Shown: piece after piece, positions 10,074 through 17,822 of the stretch
Layout of the letters: each line of letters begins with the position of its first letter
Position numbering within the stretch: the first letter of the stretch is position 1
NCBI GenBank assembly: GCA_029779535.1
Contig: JAKPAG010000112.1
Location: forward strand, 62,001-126,000
Reading direction: 5' to 3'
DNA length: 64,000 bases
Source of the DNA: Pseudomonadota bacterium
Lineage (GTDB): Bacteria > Pseudomonadota > Alphaproteobacteria > Sphingomonadales > Sphingomonadaceae
Position numbers and translations under genes: made by a program
Notes under the pieces: model-generated
Told to the model about the DNA's origin: nothing
The model's database searches: none
Seen by the model: only the letters and a program-made list of their open reading frames with translations

Positions 10074-10853
10074 ATGAAAAGACTCAAGCGCAAGAAGTTC
10101 GAAAAGCTCTACGTCCCGCTGGAGCAGGAGCTGGTGGCCATGGCGCGCTGGGCGGCCAAGACCGGCGCGCGCGTGCTGGTGCTGTTCGAAGGCCGCGACA
10201 CGGCGGGCAAGGGCGGGGCAATCCAGGCGGTGGCCCGCCCGCTCAACCCGCGCCAGTGCCGCACCGTCGCGCTGCCCAAGCCCAGCGAGCGCGAGCGCAC
10301 CCAGTGGTATTTCCAGCGTTATGTCGAGCACCTGCCTGCCGCGGGCGAAATCGTGCTGTTCGACCGCAGCTGGTATAACCGCGCCGGGGTGGAACAGGTG
10401 ATGGGCTTTGCCACGCCCGGAGAGGTCGATGCCTTCCTGTCCCAGGCGCCCCGGTTCGAGCAATTGCTGGTCGAGGACGGGATCCTGCTGTTCAAGTACT
10501 GGCTGACCACCGACCAGGCCCGCCAGGAGGAACGCTTCCGCGAGCGGCTGGACGATCCGCTGAAGCGCTGGAAGCTATCGCCGATCGACCTGGCCGCGCG
10601 CGAGAAATACGATGCCTATACCCTGGCGCGCGAGGCGATGCTGAAAGTCACCCACACCGCCCACGCCCCCTGGACGCTGGTTGATTTCAACGACCAGCGG
10701 CGCGGCCGCCTGACCCTGATTCGCGATCTGCTGGACCGGCTGCCCGATACCCGCGTGGACCCGGAATCGCTCGACCTGCCGCCGCTCGGCCGCGAACCAT
10801 CGGCTGAAGGCTTTTCCGTGCTGAAGCCGATCAAACCCTATGATCCCGACTGA
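10074..10853 (+). CDS. ppk2: Polyphosphate kinase 2 family protein
   Basis: 259 residues. Walker A FEGRDTAGKGG is at 38-48 and Walker B/lid FDRSWYNRAGVE at 96-107, followed by KYWLTTDQARQEERF and the LSPIDLAAREKY block. These are diagnostic of single-domain PPK2, which transfers phosphate between polyphosphate and nucleotides; whether ADP or GDP is preferred cannot be read from sequence. The start is the ATG of MKRLKRKKFEKLY. An upstream ATG at 10011 would add 21 residues lacking conservation. It is divergent from phhA across about 100 nt. Confidence 0.93.
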   Translation: MKRLKRKKFEKLYVPLEQELVAMARWAAKTGARVLVLFEGRDTAGKGGAIQAVARPLNPRQCRTVALPKPSERERTQWYFQRYVEHLPAAGEIVLFDRSWYNRAGVEQVMGFATPGEVDAFLSQAPRFEQLLVEDGILLFKYWLTTDQARQEERFRERLDDPLKRWKLSPIDLAAREKYDAYTLAREAMLKVTHTAHAPWTLVDFNDQRRGRLTLIRDLLDRLPDTRVDPESLDLPPLGREPSAEGFSVLKPIKPYDPD

Positions 10854-10980
10854 CCCTGCTTTCCCTTGACTTTCATGGCTGGCTGCCGCAATGGCGCGGG
10901 CCTTGAGGGGCGGCGCTTGCGTGCCGCCCTGTGAGTTTTAGCGGCTTTCGGGCCGAATCGGAAAGTTACAGGAAAGCGCC

Positions 10981-11148
10981 ATGGCGAAGCCCGCAACCGT
11001 CAAGATCCGTCTGGTCTCGACCGCCGACACCGGCTTCTTCTACGTCACGAAGAAGAATCCGCGCAACACGACCGAGAAGATGAGCTTCAAGAAGTACGAC
11101 CCGGTCGTGCGCAAGCACGTCGAGTTCAAGGAAGCCAAGATCAAGTAA
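10981..11148 (+). CDS. rpmG: 50S ribosomal protein L33
   Basis: 55 residues, the exact family length: [20 protein letters not shown], then [20 protein letters not shown] and [15 protein letters not shown]. It lacks the zinc-binding cysteines, so it is the cysteine-free form. An AGGAAAG purine tract precedes the ATG by about 6 nt. The 127 nt between the PPK2 stop and this gene contain a GGGCGGC/GCCGCCC stem (10908-10914 with 10923-10929) that may end the PPK2 message, although it lacks a proper T tract. lolA follows after about 40 nt. Confidence 0.97.
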   Translation: MAKPATVKIRLVSTADTGFFYVTKKNPRNTTEKMSFKKYDPVVRKHVEFKEAKIK

Positions 11149-11190
11149 GGTTCATTGCGAGTTCAAGGCCCTGTGGCTAACCGCCGCGGC

Positions 11191-11844
11191 ATGAACCCGA
11201 TGAAATCCTTTCGATCGCTTGCAAGTGCCGCCGTTTCGGCGGCGCTTGTCGTTTCCGCGCCGCTGGCCCTGGGAACGGCTGCTCCGGCGGCCGCGCAGGC
11301 CCAGTCCGATCTGGACAGCGCCGTTACCGCGCTGCGCGCGATTTCGACGATGCGCGCCGATTTTGTCCAGTCCGACACGCGCGGCAAGCAGGTGCGCGGG
11401 GTGCTGACCCTGAAGCGTCCCGGCAAGATCCGTTTCCAGTATGAAAAGGGCGTGCCGATCCTGATCGTGTCGGATGGCAGCGCGCTGACCTTCGTCGATT
11501 ACAGCGTCCGCCAGGTCCAGCGCTGGCCGATCAAGAACAGCCCGCTGGGCGCGCTGCTCGATCCCAATCGCGACGTGGCGAAATTCGGCCGACTCGTCCC
11601 CACCCCCAGCCCGAACGTGGTCAGCATCGAAGTGCGCGACAAGCGTCACCCCGAATATGGCGTGATCACCCTGGTCTTCGTGCGCAAGCCGGGGGCGCCG
11701 GGCGGACTGGAACTGTCAAGCTGGGCCAGCCTCGATTCGCAGAACGCCCGCACGGTGATCAGCCTGTCGAATCAGGAATACGGCCTGGCCGTTGCCGACA
11801 ACGCCTTCCGCTTCAACGACCCGCGCCAGACCGGGCGGCGCTGA
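11191..11844 (+). CDS. lolA: Outer-membrane lipoprotein carrier protein LolA
   Basis: 217 residues with a signal peptide (MNPMKSFRSLASAAVSAALV, cleavage near AAAQA). The mature domain shows the LolA pattern: LRAISTMRADFVQSDTRGKQ, then GVLTLKRPGKIRFQYEKGVP and LIVSDGSALTFVDY. LolA ferries lipoproteins across the periplasm from LolCDE to LolB. Starts at 11191 or 11200 are both possible; an upstream TTG at 11155 seems unlikely. It is not followed directly by another gene: 520 nt of non-coding sequence lie between it and xthA. Confidence 0.93.
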   Translation: MNPMKSFRSLASAAVSAALVVSAPLALGTAAPAAAQAQSDLDSAVTALRAISTMRADFVQSDTRGKQVRGVLTLKRPGKIRFQYEKGVPILIVSDGSALTFVDYSVRQVQRWPIKNSPLGALLDPNRDVAKFGRLVPTPSPNVVSIEVRDKRHPEYGVITLVFVRKPGAPGGLELSSWASLDSQNARTVISLSNQEYGLAVADNAFRFNDPRQTGRR

Positions 11845-11929
11845 ACCCGTTCGTCGATGAGATTCGTCGGCTCGTCGGCGGCTGTGCCGTGGGTGCGACA
11901 AATTGCGACAATCCCGGTACGATTGTTCA

Positions 11930-12088
11930 TGGGCGAGAAAGGCAAACAGGCCTAGAAATGTTCTCGACGGCGCGGCCTGAGGCGGGTTTCCCCCCTGTTG
12001 CCCTGACCTCCTGATGGGGCGCTCCGTCAAAGCGTGACGAACGCACAAAGGAACCCTCGGACCATTGCCCCCGGTCCGAGGGTTTTTT
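11930..12088 (+). ncRNA. Candidate structured small RNA ending in an intrinsic terminator
   Basis: No protein gene fits here, but the plus strand folds well. GTTC (11960-11963) pairs with GAAC (12039-12042), GACGG (11966-11970) with CCGTC (12024-12028), and an inner CCCC/GGGG stem exposes CCTCCT (12007-12012), an anti-Shine-Dalgarno-like loop. It is followed by a textbook terminator at 12054-12088. The 5' end near 11930 is a guess based on a TACGAT element at 11918-11923. Exposed CCUCC loops are known in several alphaproteobacterial trans-acting RNAs. It could instead be a long 3' UTR of lolA. Confidence 0.42.
12054..12088 (+). terminator. Intrinsic terminator
   Basis: A perfect 10-bp stem, CCCTCGGACC (12054-12063) with GGTCCGAGGG (12073-12082), and a 9-nt loop, followed directly by six T residues (12083-12088). 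It ends either the candidate small RNA or the lolA message, whose stop codon is 210 nt upstream. On the minus strand there is no T tract after the stem. Confidence 0.9.
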
Positions 12089-12092
12089 GGTA

Positions 12093-12228
12093 TTGGCTCT
12101 GATTTGCTCCATGCCGGGCTGCGAACGGCAGCCTTCTGCGCTTCCGGTGCTCACGGCCGATAAGGCCGCTGCGCGCCGGTTCTCGAAGTCCGCCATTCTC
12201 GCTCCGGCCTGAAGCAAATCAGAGCCAA
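12093..12228. repeat. 136-bp palindromic element with 18-bp terminal inverted repeats
   Basis: The left arm TTGGCTCTGATTTGCTCC (12093-12110) and right arm GAAGCAAATCAGAGCCAA (12211-12228) are inverted copies with one mismatch. The inside carries a smaller CGGCC-gataa-GGCCG hairpin and, on the minus strand, a short open frame reading [20 protein letters not shown] and on toward the other arm. It looks like a small non-autonomous repeat of the kind scattered through sphingomonad genomes; I base that on its form and have not seen a second copy in this window. Confidence 0.6.
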
Positions 12229-12255
12229 CACCCCAGCCGAAGGATCTACCAAAAG

Positions 12256-12278
12256 CCCCTTCCTCTTCAGAGGAGGGG
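12256..12278 (-). terminator. Hairpin with short T tract on the minus strand
   Basis: CCCC-t-TCCTCT (12256-12266), loop TC, AGAGGA-GGGG (12269-12278). Read on the minus strand the stem is followed by CTTTTGG. It lies just outside the inverted-repeat element and may be part of the same repeated block or a weak terminator for transcription entering from the xthA side. No minus-strand gene nearby needs it. Confidence 0.35.
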
Positions 12279-12364
12279 GTTGGGGATGGTGGTAGTACTG
12301 CGCTGCGCTTGGGCGGGTTACGCAACCCTTGCCGCCCCCGCGCATCGCACCTAAAGCCGCTGGC

Positions 12365-13156
12365 ATGTTGACTGTCGCTACCTGGAACATCAATTCGGTC
12401 CGCCTGCGGATGGACCAGGTTGCCCGCTTTCTGACCGAGCAGGCACCCGACGTGCTGTGCCTGCAGGAAATCAAGACAGTGGAAAGCCTGTTCCCGCACC
12501 AGGCGTTCGAAGACCTGGGTTATACCTACCGCGCGGTGCATGGGCAAAAGGGCTATCACGGCGTGGCCACGGTCAGCCGCATCCCCTTGCGCGAATTCAG
12601 CCGGCATGACTGGCAAGCCAATGGCGAAGCGCGCCATGTCGGGGTGGAACTGCTTGGCCCCGGGCAGGGACTGGTGCTGGAAAACGTCTATATTCCCGCC
12701 GGCGGCGACATTGCCGATCGCGCGGCAAATCCGAAGTTCGGCCAGAAGCTCGATTTCCTGGCCCGGATGACGGACTGGGCGGACAAGCTTGACCGCCCGA
12801 CGCTGCTGGTCGGCGATTTCAACATCGCCCCGCTCGATTGCGACGTCTACGATCACAAGGCGCTGCTGAAAGTGGTCAGCCACACCCCGCTGGAAGTGGA
12901 AACGCTGGGCCGCCTGCAGGACGCGCACGGCTGGGTCGATCTGGGCCGCAAGCACATCCCCGCGCCGCAGCGCAACTATTCCTGGTGGTCCTATCGCACC
13001 TATTGGCAGGGCAAGGATCGCGGGCGGCGGCTCGATCACATGTGGGCCTCGCCAGACCTCGCCGCGCAGTCGGTGAGCCACTGCGTAGTCGAGGAAACGC
13101 GCCAGTGGGAGCAATGCAGTGACCATGTGCCGCTGATCACGGAGTTCGCCCTGTGA
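12365..13156 (+). CDS. xthA: Exodeoxyribonuclease III
   Basis: 263 residues of the ExoIII/APE family, which cleaves abasic sites and resects 3' ends in base-excision repair. Visible motifs are ATWNINSVR (residues 5-13), LCLQEIKTVE, the catalytic VGDFNIAPLD, the RLDHMWAS block and the C-terminal SDHVPLI with the catalytic His. The ATG at 12365 starts exactly at the conserved MLTVATWN; an upstream in-frame ATG lies in non-conserved sequence. Its stop overlaps the GTG start of ribA (GTGA), so the two are translationally coupled. Confidence 0.96.
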   Translation: MLTVATWNINSVRLRMDQVARFLTEQAPDVLCLQEIKTVESLFPHQAFEDLGYTYRAVHGQKGYHGVATVSRIPLREFSRHDWQANGEARHVGVELLGPGQGLVLENVYIPAGGDIADRAANPKFGQKLDFLARMTDWADKLDRPTLLVGDFNIAPLDCDVYDHKALLKVVSHTPLEVETLGRLQDAHGWVDLGRKHIPAPQRNYSWWSYRTYWQGKDRGRRLDHMWASPDLAAQSVSHCVVEETRQWEQCSDHVPLITEFAL

Positions 13157-14211
13157 CCAGCCCCCAGCGGCGGGTGGCGCTGGCCATTGATGCGCTGCGG
13201 CACGGCTGGCCGATCACGCTTGATGGGGTTTACCGCCTGCTTCCGGCCGAAACCGGCTTTGCCCCCGGTGCGGCGGCGCGGACCATGCTGATTTCCGCCG
13301 CGCGCGCGGTGACTCTGAAGCTGGCCAACCAGCGCGCGGCTGCCGTGCCCGAAGCCCCGGTGCTGATCCGCGGGGCCGAACCATTCGACCTGGCCCTGGC
13401 CCGCGCGCTCGCCGATCCCGCCCAGGACCTTGAGCATCCGCTCAAGGGGCCGTTCCTGGCCGAGCCGATCGACCATCCGGCCAGCGCCGTGGCGGCGATG
13501 GAACTGGCCCGGCTGGCCGGGATCCTGCCCGCCTTCCTGGTCGATGCCGAACCGGGCGGCGAAGGCACCGAAGTGGCGGCCGCCGACCTGGCCGCCTGGC
13601 AGGACAGCACGCACCTGACCGTGGCCACCCGCGCCCGCCTGCCGGTGGCGGCGGCCGAGGATGCCGAGATTGTCGCGTTCCGTTCGGCCGATGACCTGCG
13701 CGAACATGTCGCACTGATCATCGGTGAACAGCGCAGCGACCGCGCCCCGCTGGTCCGGCTTCATTCCGAATGCCTGACCGGCGACATCCTGGGCAGCCTG
13801 AAATGCGATTGCGGCCCGCAGCTGGACGCCGCGCTGCGCGCCATGGCGGATGAGGCGCGCACTGGCGGCTGGGGCGTCCTCCTTTACCTGCGCCAGGAAG
13901 GGCGCGGGATCGGCCTGATCAACAAGCTGCGCGCCTACCGCCTGCAGGACCAGGGGTTCGACACGGTTGATGCCAACAACCGCCTTGGCCTGCCGACCGA
14001 GGCGCGCGACTTTCCCGTCGCCGCCCGGATGCTGGACCTGCTGGGAGTGGGGGCGATCCGGCTGATGACCAACAACCCGGCCAAGGTGGCTGCGCTGGAA
14101 GCAACCGGGGTGACCGTGGCCGAGCGCGTGCCCCACCAACTGCCGCCCAATCCGCACAACGCCCGCTATCTCGATACCAAGCGCGACCGCACCGGGCACC
14201 TGCTGACCTGA
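13153..14211 (+). CDS. ribA: GTP cyclohydrolase II with N-terminal extension
   Basis: 352 residues, GTG start overlapping the xthA stop. The C-terminal ~180 residues are a complete GTP cyclohydrolase II: zinc ligands Cys207, Cys218 and Cys220 in CLTGDILGSLKCDCG, the catalytic RQEGRGIGLINK and DTVDANNRLGLPTEARDF, and MTNNPAKVAALE. It opens GTP to start riboflavin synthesis. The first ~165 residues do not show the acidic active-site motifs of DHBP synthase, so they look like a degenerate or family-specific extension. Cytosolic. Confidence 0.94.
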   Translation: MTSPQRRVALAIDALRHGWPITLDGVYRLLPAETGFAPGAAARTMLISAARAVTLKLANQRAAAVPEAPVLIRGAEPFDLALARALADPAQDLEHPLKGPFLAEPIDHPASAVAAMELARLAGILPAFLVDAEPGGEGTEVAAADLAAWQDSTHLTVATRARLPVAAAEDAEIVAFRSADDLREHVALIIGEQRSDRAPLVRLHSECLTGDILGSLKCDCGPQLDAALRAMADEARTGGWGVLLYLRQEGRGIGLINKLRAYRLQDQGFDTVDANNRLGLPTEARDFPVAARMLDLLGVGAIRLMTNNPAKVAALEATGVTVAERVPHQLPPNPHNARYLDTKRDRTGHLLT

Positions 14212-14214
14212 GCC

Positions 14215-15168
14215 TTACCGGCGGTCGGTGCGCTTCAGTCCGGCGGCAAGCCGGTTGGCGCCGATCTGCACCGTATCGCTGCCCCACACCGCAACGAAAG
14301 TGCTCTCGCGGCTGACGCCGGGGGCAAAGCGTGCATCGTTGGCCTGGATCATCAGTCCGGCCGAGCTGTGCTGCGCCCCTTCGGCGGCAACGGCGATGAA
14401 GGCGGAATAGTTTTCCTTGTTCGCGCCCTGCACGAACCAGTTGTCGCTGATCTGGCCCGAGGCCCCGCCCGGCAGGTCGATCATGTAATTGGTCGCGCGG
14501 CCCGCGCTGTCATCGAAGCTGTTGCCCAGCACCCCGATCCGGGCGGCGCGGCTTTTGACGTAATGACCGCCGCGCCCGGCTTCGAACCGGCTGCGGGTGA
14601 CGGTCAGCGCGCCGTAGTTGCCGATGTAGATCGAATGGGCGCAGCCACCCGGCCCTTCGCAGGTGCCGAGCCGCGTAAAGGTGCTCTTGTCGACTGTGAT
14701 GGTCGCGGCGGTATCCTCGCCCGCCAGGATGCCCTGCTGGCTGTCGCGGAACCAGGCCTGGCTGACCGCCAGGTTGCCCTTTTCCAGCCGGATGCCCGCG
14801 CCGTTGAAATCGGGCACCTTGATATTGGTGAAGACCAGTCCTTCGACCCGTGCGCTGCGGCCACGCAGCACCAGCGTGCCCTTGCCTTCGCAGGTGCCGC
14901 CATCGAACACCGTCTGGCCCGGCACCTCGGCCAGGTAGGCCACATCGCCCGCGCCTTGCACCGCGCACTCGCCATAACGGCCCGGCGCGATCCGCACCGT
15001 GCCAGACCGATCGCCGATCGCGTTGACCGCATCCTGCAGCCGCGCGAACTGCTGCCCGGTTTCGGCAATGGTGAAGGGCGCGCCCTGCTGGGCTTCGGCC
15101 ATCGAGGCGTGGAGGGCCAGCGCGGCCAGGGCCAGGGCCACCAGCGGAAGTCGGGGAATCCGTTTCAT
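14215..15168 (-). CDS. Secreted right-handed beta-helix protein
   Basis: 317 residues with a signal peptide (MKRIPRLPLVALALAALALH, cleavage near AEA-Q). The body shows repeating short strands typical of a parallel beta-helix: FDGGTCEGKGTLVLRGRSAR, then VEGLVFTNIKVPDFNGAGIR, LAVSQAWFRDSQQGIL and similar NxxF/xxI turns. Two cysteine pairs may form disulfides. Such folds bind or cleave polysaccharides, but no lyase or hydrolase active site can be named here. It is convergent with ribA with 3 nt between the stops. Confidence 0.75.
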   Translation of the reverse strand: MKRIPRLPLVALALAALALHASMAEAQQGAPFTIAETGQQFARLQDAVNAIGDRSGTVRIAPGRYGECAVQGAGDVAYLAEVPGQTVFDGGTCEGKGTLVLRGRSARVEGLVFTNIKVPDFNGAGIRLEKGNLAVSQAWFRDSQQGILAGEDTAATITVDKSTFTRLGTCEGPGGCAHSIYIGNYGALTVTRSRFEAGRGGHYVKSRAARIGVLGNSFDDSAGRATNYMIDLPGGASGQISDNWFVQGANKENYSAFIAVAAEGAQHSSAGLMIQANDARFAPGVSRESTFVAVWGSDTVQIGANRLAAGLKRTDRR

Positions 15169-15515
15169 GTCCCGCGACTTAGCAGGCCGCGGTTAACGAG
15201 TGGACAAGCCTTTCAGCCCCGTCCCGCCGGGGGACAGGCGAAGGGGCAAAAGTTGCACTTGCCCTGCTCCTGATGTTGGCGCGCATCAATCTGCACTTGA
15301 AATGCGAACGAATCCGTCATATTCAGATCGAGCGGGACCGGGCCCCTCTGGCGCGGCGCACTTCTCTCCTTCGTGGGAAGTTCGCCACGTGATGTCGGAC
15401 CGCATCGGATGCTTCCGATGCCATGGTCCGGGGTTGCTTCCCCCATCCTACGACCACCAGGCCTGGCTCGGAGCATCCGATCGTATGCAACGCTACGATA
15501 GGGAGCACTCTGACG
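15169..15515. other. Non-coding gap (347 nt) with small palindromes
   Basis: No convincing gene is seen; open frames here lack family-like sequence and overlap each other. TGCACTTG occurs twice (15254-15261 and 15292-15299). A perfect 7-bp hairpin GCATCGG/CCGATGC (15402-15408 with 15415-15421) overlaps a longer-range pairing of ATCGGATGCT (15404-15413) with AGCATCCGAT (15472-15481). These lie in the likely 5' leader of the DUF465 gene and could be alternative RNA folds or operator half-sites. Confidence 0.4.
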
Positions 15516-15695
15516 ATGTCCGATCGCATTTTCCGCCTGCTTGAACGCCACCAGAAGCTGGACGATGCCCTGCGCCGCGCGCAGCGGCGGCGCTGGGCCG
15601 ATCCGTTCGAAGTGGCGCGGCTCAAGAAGCTGAAGCTGGCGATCAAGGACCGGCTGGCCCGGCTGGCCGCGCCACGCCGACGGCTTTCCGCCTGA
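15516..15695 (+). CDS. DUF465 (YdcH-like) small protein
   Basis: 59 residues: MSDRIFRLLERHQKLDDALR, then RAQRRRWADPFEVARLKKLK and LAIKDRLARL. The HQKLDDALR and DPFEVARLKKLKLAIKDRL pattern is that of DUF465, a basic two-helix protein of unknown function common in proteobacteria. An AGGGAG sequence lies about 12 nt before the ATG. A longer in-frame ATG at 15423 would start inside the palindromic leader and was rejected. Confidence 0.85.
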   Translation: MSDRIFRLLERHQKLDDALRRAQRRRWADPFEVARLKKLKLAIKDRLARLAAPRRRLSA

Positions 15696-16000
15696 TCCGG
15701 CGATCTGCGGGTTCGCGGGGTTGAAATTGGATTGATTCAGTCTAAATTACACCCTGCCGCTCGCATTTCTGCGGAGTCGCCGTTCATGCCCCCCTCCCTT
15801 GAACGGCGCCTGCTCGGGCGGATCGGATGCTGCCGTGGCTAGTGGGGCCGGGTTCCGACCCACCCCCCATCCCAATCGGGACCATGCCCCGGCCCGGCGC
15901 ATCCGGTGAAATTGCCCGCCGCAGGGCGGCTGCGAACCCGCGCAGCGCGGGGCGGCGGTGGACCACCGCCCCCGCTGCGAACCGCCCGTTTCCCTTTTGA
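15696..16000. other. Non-coding gap (305 nt), hairpin-rich
   Basis: No gene is seen. It starts with a short AT-rich patch (15721-15755). A hairpin GCCGTTCA/TGAACGGC (15779-15786 with 15800-15807) holds a purine-rich loop on the minus strand. A long imperfect hairpin closed by CGCAGCG/CGCTGCG (15941-15947 with 15973-15979) has a GGCGGTGG/CCACCGCC core just after the recQ stop. The latter may act as a processing or stop signal for recQ but has no T tract. Confidence 0.4.
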
Positions 16001-17779
16001 TCAGTTGCTGCGGATCACCGCCAGGAATGCCTCGCCATAGGCTTCGAGCTTGCGCGCGCCGACCCCGGTGATCTCGCCCAGAGCGGCCATGCTGGCCGGG
16101 CGCAGCGCCGCCATTTCGCGCAAGGTTGCGTCGTGGAACACGACATAGGGCGGCACGCCCGCTTCCAGCGCCAGGTCGCGGCGCAGCGTGCGCAGCGCTT
16201 CGAACAGCGGATCGCCCAGCGGGTTGGCCGCCCCGGCGCGTTCGCGGCGGGGACGCTTGCCGCGCTCGCGTGGGGGTTGGACCGCCAGCATCACCGCCGC
16301 TTCGCCTTTCAGCACCGCGCGGGCATCGTGGCCCAGCATCAGCCCGCCATGTTCGGTCTGCAGCACGCTGCCGCGCGCCTGGAGCGCGCGGGCAAGCGAG
16401 CGCAGCAGCGGCGCCTCCTCGGCGGTGACGATCCCGAACACGCTCAGCTGGTCGTGCCCGCGTTGCAGCACGCGCTCGTCGCTTTGCCCCAGCAGCACCT
16501 TTTCGATGTGCCCGTAGCCAAAGCTTTGCCCGGTGCGATAGACGGCGGAAAGAAACTTCTGCGCCAGTTCGGTCGCGTCGCGGATCGCGGGCGCATCCAG
16601 GCAATTGTCGCAATTGCCGCAGGTGGGGGGCGGCTCCTCGCCGAAATGGCGCAGCAGCAGGGCGCGGCGGCACCCGCCCGTCTCGACCAGCGCGGCCATG
16701 GCATCGAGCCGCGCGCGCTCGCCCTCGCGCCGTTCGGGATCGACTTCGCCCAGCCGCGCGCGGGCGCGGGCGAAATCGTCCGCCGCCCACAGCATCAGCG
16801 CCACGGAAGGATCGCCATCGCGGCCCGCGCGGCCGGTTTCCTGGTAGTAGCCCTCGATCGACTTGGGGATTCCGGCATGGGCGACGAAGCGCACGTCGGG
16901 CTTGTCGATGCCCATGCCGAAGGCCACCGTGGCGACCATCACCATGTCCTCGCTGGCGACGAACGCGGCCTGGTTGGCGGCGCGCACGTCATTCGGCAGG
17001 CCGGCGTGATAGGGCAGCACCGGCCGCCCGGTGGCCCCGGCCAGCTTTTCGGCCAGCTCCTCCACCTTCCTGCGGGTCGGGGCATAGACTATGCCGGGGC
17101 CGGGCTGTTCGGCCATCAGACTGGTCAGCTGGCGCACCGGGTTGTCGCGGTGGCGGATCGCATAGCGGATGTTGGGCCGGTCGAACCCGGCGACGATCAG
17201 CCCGTCTTCGCCAATCCCCAGCTGGCCCAGTACGTCGGCGCGGGTGCGGGCATCGGCGGTGGCGGTGAGCGCGAGGCGGGGAACGCCCGGGAAGGCATCC
17301 ATCAAGGGGCGCAGCGCGCGGTAATCGGGGCGGAAATCGTGGCCCCATTCCGATACGCAGTGCGCCTCGTCGATCGCGAACAGGCAGACCGGGGCCTTGG
17401 ACAGGAGCTCGCGGAAATGGCCTTGGCTGGCGCGTTCGGGGGCGACGTAGAGCAGGTCGAGCTCACCGGCGCGGAACCGGTCGATGGTCGTCTCCCGGTC
17501 GGTATCGGCGCTGGTCAGGGTGGCGGCGCGGATGCCGTTGGCGGTGGCGCTGCGCAACTGATCGTGCATCAGCGCGATCAGCGGGCTGATCACCACGCAG
17601 GTCCCCGGCAGCATCACCGCCGGCAACTGGTAGGTCAGGCTCTTGCCCGCTCCGGTCGGCATCACCGCCAGGGTACATTGCCCCGCCAGCACGCGGCGCA
17701 CCACCTGTTCCTGCACCCCGCGAAACTGGGTGAAGCCGAAAGTGGCATGCAGTTGGTCGATCAGGTCCGCGCCGGTCAC
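16001..17779 (-). CDS. recQ: ATP-dependent DNA helicase RecQ
   Basis: 592 residues. Walker A MPTGAGKSLTYQLP lies at 40-53, the DEAH box at 137-140 (IDEAHCVSEWGHDFRPDY), motif V/VI in YYQETGRAGRDG, then the zinc-binding region with CRRALLLRHFGE and CGNCDNC. A C-terminal HRDC domain (DPLFEALRTLRRDLALEAGV onward) completes it. It unwinds DNA 3'-5' in recombination and fork repair. The start is the GTG at 17779 (VTGADLIDQLHATFGF) behind a GGGG tract; the longer frame upstream is out-of-frame esterase sequence. Confidence 0.95.
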   Translation of the reverse strand: MTGADLIDQLHATFGFTQFRGVQEQVVRRVLAGQCTLAVMPTGAGKSLTYQLPAVMLPGTCVVISPLIALMHDQLRSATANGIRAATLTSADTDRETTIDRFRAGELDLLYVAPERASQGHFRELLSKAPVCLFAIDEAHCVSEWGHDFRPDYRALRPLMDAFPGVPRLALTATADARTRADVLGQLGIGEDGLIVAGFDRPNIRYAIRHRDNPVRQLTSLMAEQPGPGIVYAPTRRKVEELAEKLAGATGRPVLPYHAGLPNDVRAANQAAFVASEDMVMVATVAFGMGIDKPDVRFVAHAGIPKSIEGYYQETGRAGRDGDPSVALMLWAADDFARARARLGEVDPERREGERARLDAMAALVETGGCRRALLLRHFGEEPPPTCGNCDNCLDAPAIRDATELAQKFLSAVYRTGQSFGYGHIEKVLLGQSDERVLQRGHDQLSVFGIVTAEEAPLLRSLARALQARGSVLQTEHGGLMLGHDARAVLKGEAAVMLAVQPPRERGKRPRRERAGAANPLGDPLFEALRTLRRDLALEAGVPPYVVFHDATLREMAALRPASMAALGEITGVGARKLEAYGEAFLAVIRSN

Positions 17780-17822
17780 CCCCCAGCGCCTAGCGGCAAG
17801 GGGCGCAGAGCGGAAGGGGGCG

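Noticed and set aside
10908..10929. Terminator between PPK2 and rpmG
   Set aside because: A 7-bp GC stem is present but only a GTGAGTTTT tail follows, so it was left as a remark and not called.
11930..12088. 6S RNA (ssrS)
   Set aside because: The fold is a long hairpin but the 5' and 3' ends do not pair to close it, and the usual zapA or 5-formyl-THF ligase neighbours are absent.
11927..13126. 399-codon minus-strand frame across the lolA-xthA gap and xthA
   Set aside because: xthA occupies the other strand with full catalytic motifs; only the short piece inside the palindromic repeat might be meaningful.
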